A stretch of DNA of 61,312 bases from a virus, in the IMG/VR virus record IMGVR_UViG_3300011115_000316, positions 1 through 61,312 of that record; one strand, 5' to 3'. Of this stretch, positions 61,095 through 61,312 are shown one piece after another. A program made the translations under genes and the position numbers. The number at the start of each line of letters is the position of its first letter. The first letter of the stretch is position 1. The notes beneath the pieces were generated by a model. The model ran no database searches and was not told where the DNA came from. It saw nothing but the letters and a program-made list of their open reading frames with translations.

Positions 61095-61312
61095 GACAGG
61101 AACAGGGCACGTTCATCGCTTCTGCGCTTGACTAACCCCGGCAGGATTTTACCCCCGCCCCTCGTAAACTTCAAGAACTCGTCGGCAGCCTCTTGCGTCT
61201 CGCCCCGAAGAACCTTTTGACGGAGGGTGCTTCGCTGTACGCCCCCCAGACCCAGATTAAAAGCAAAGCTGACAAGAGCATCATTTTGACCTTGGGTAAG
61301 CAACAGAGGAAA
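61091..61312 (-). CDS. Endolysin (GH24 lysozyme), C-terminal part, cut by window edge
   Basis: Reads leftward from base 61312: FPLLLTQGQNDALVSFAFNL, GLGGVQRSTLRQKVLRGETQ, EAADEFLKFTRGGGKILPGL, VKRRSDERALFLS. LTQGQxDALVSFxFNLG is the hallmark of the second half of P22/P1-type lysozymes. It must continue the N-terminal part at 169-1, but the reading frames do not meet (frame 61312 versus one leftover base at position 1) and the expected linker between GVGH and LTQG is missing. Confidence 0.9.
   Translation of the reverse strand, partial: FPLLLTQGQNDALVSFAFNLGLGGVQRSTLRQKVLRGETQEAADEFLKFTRGGGKILPGLVKRRSDERALFLS

Overview
The window is almost certainly a nearly complete, circularly permuted genome of a tailed bacteriophage (class Caudoviricetes) of podovirus type. 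It encodes a large terminase, portal, co-chaperonin-like protein, scaffold-like protein, major capsid protein, head-tail adaptors, a tail-tube/stabiliser-like protein, very large ejection-type virion proteins, and its own family A DNA polymerase, with no sheath, baseplate or tape-measure genes. The two ends of the window both fall inside one GH24 endolysin gene: its N-terminal part reads leftward from base 169 to base 1 and its C-terminal part from base 61312 to 61091. The two parts do not join in frame and roughly 25-40 middle residues are missing, so about 0.1 kb of the circle (length 3n+2) is absent. The host is probably a freshwater betaproteobacterium; this is inferred from overall composition and from the character of several small genes, and is not proved by the sequence.

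The layout is simple. A divergent control region (about 20217-20714) separates a leftward late half from a rightward early half. Leftward from it run terS, terL, portal, a small gene, a GroES-like gene, scaffold-like, structural, capsid, an HNH homing endonuclease, a set of small glycine-motif proteins, adaptors, repeat-rich tail and fibre proteins, and the lysis cassette. Across the window ends the late half continues as a tail protein (with a GIY-YIG homing endonuclease inserted on the opposite strand), structural proteins, a second HNH homing endonuclease, a Gln/Asn-rich protein, a lytic transglycosylase and a 2776-residue polyvalent protein with an HEAAH metalloprotease motif. The late half meets the early half tail to tail at 42647-42663.

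The early half has three parts. At 20.7-27.0 kb, unrelated genes of unknown function are separated by recurring intergenic elements, here named A (hairpin after a gene), B (hairpin plus ribosome-binding leader before a gene), C and D. One full B leader drives an ORF of only nine codons. At 27.0-31.5 kb there is a tightly coupled string of about sixteen small genes with ATGA-type overlaps, two of them under 60 codons. At 31.6-42.7 kb lies the replication module: VRR-NUC nuclease, DNA polymerase, HExxH protein, RecB/Cas4-like nuclease, a small HNH protein, SNF2-type helicase, ssDNA-binding-like protein, HTH protein and primase-helicase.

The most unusual object is in the SNF2 helicase. An intein interrupts the DEAD/DEAH-like motif II, and a second reading frame running through the intein encodes what looks like a complete Vsr/DUF559-type homing endonuclease. 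The intein frame itself stays open throughout. The second most unusual is the A/B/C repeat family, whose sequence differences mostly preserve RNA pairing and whose B and C hairpins are mutually complementary over eight bases.
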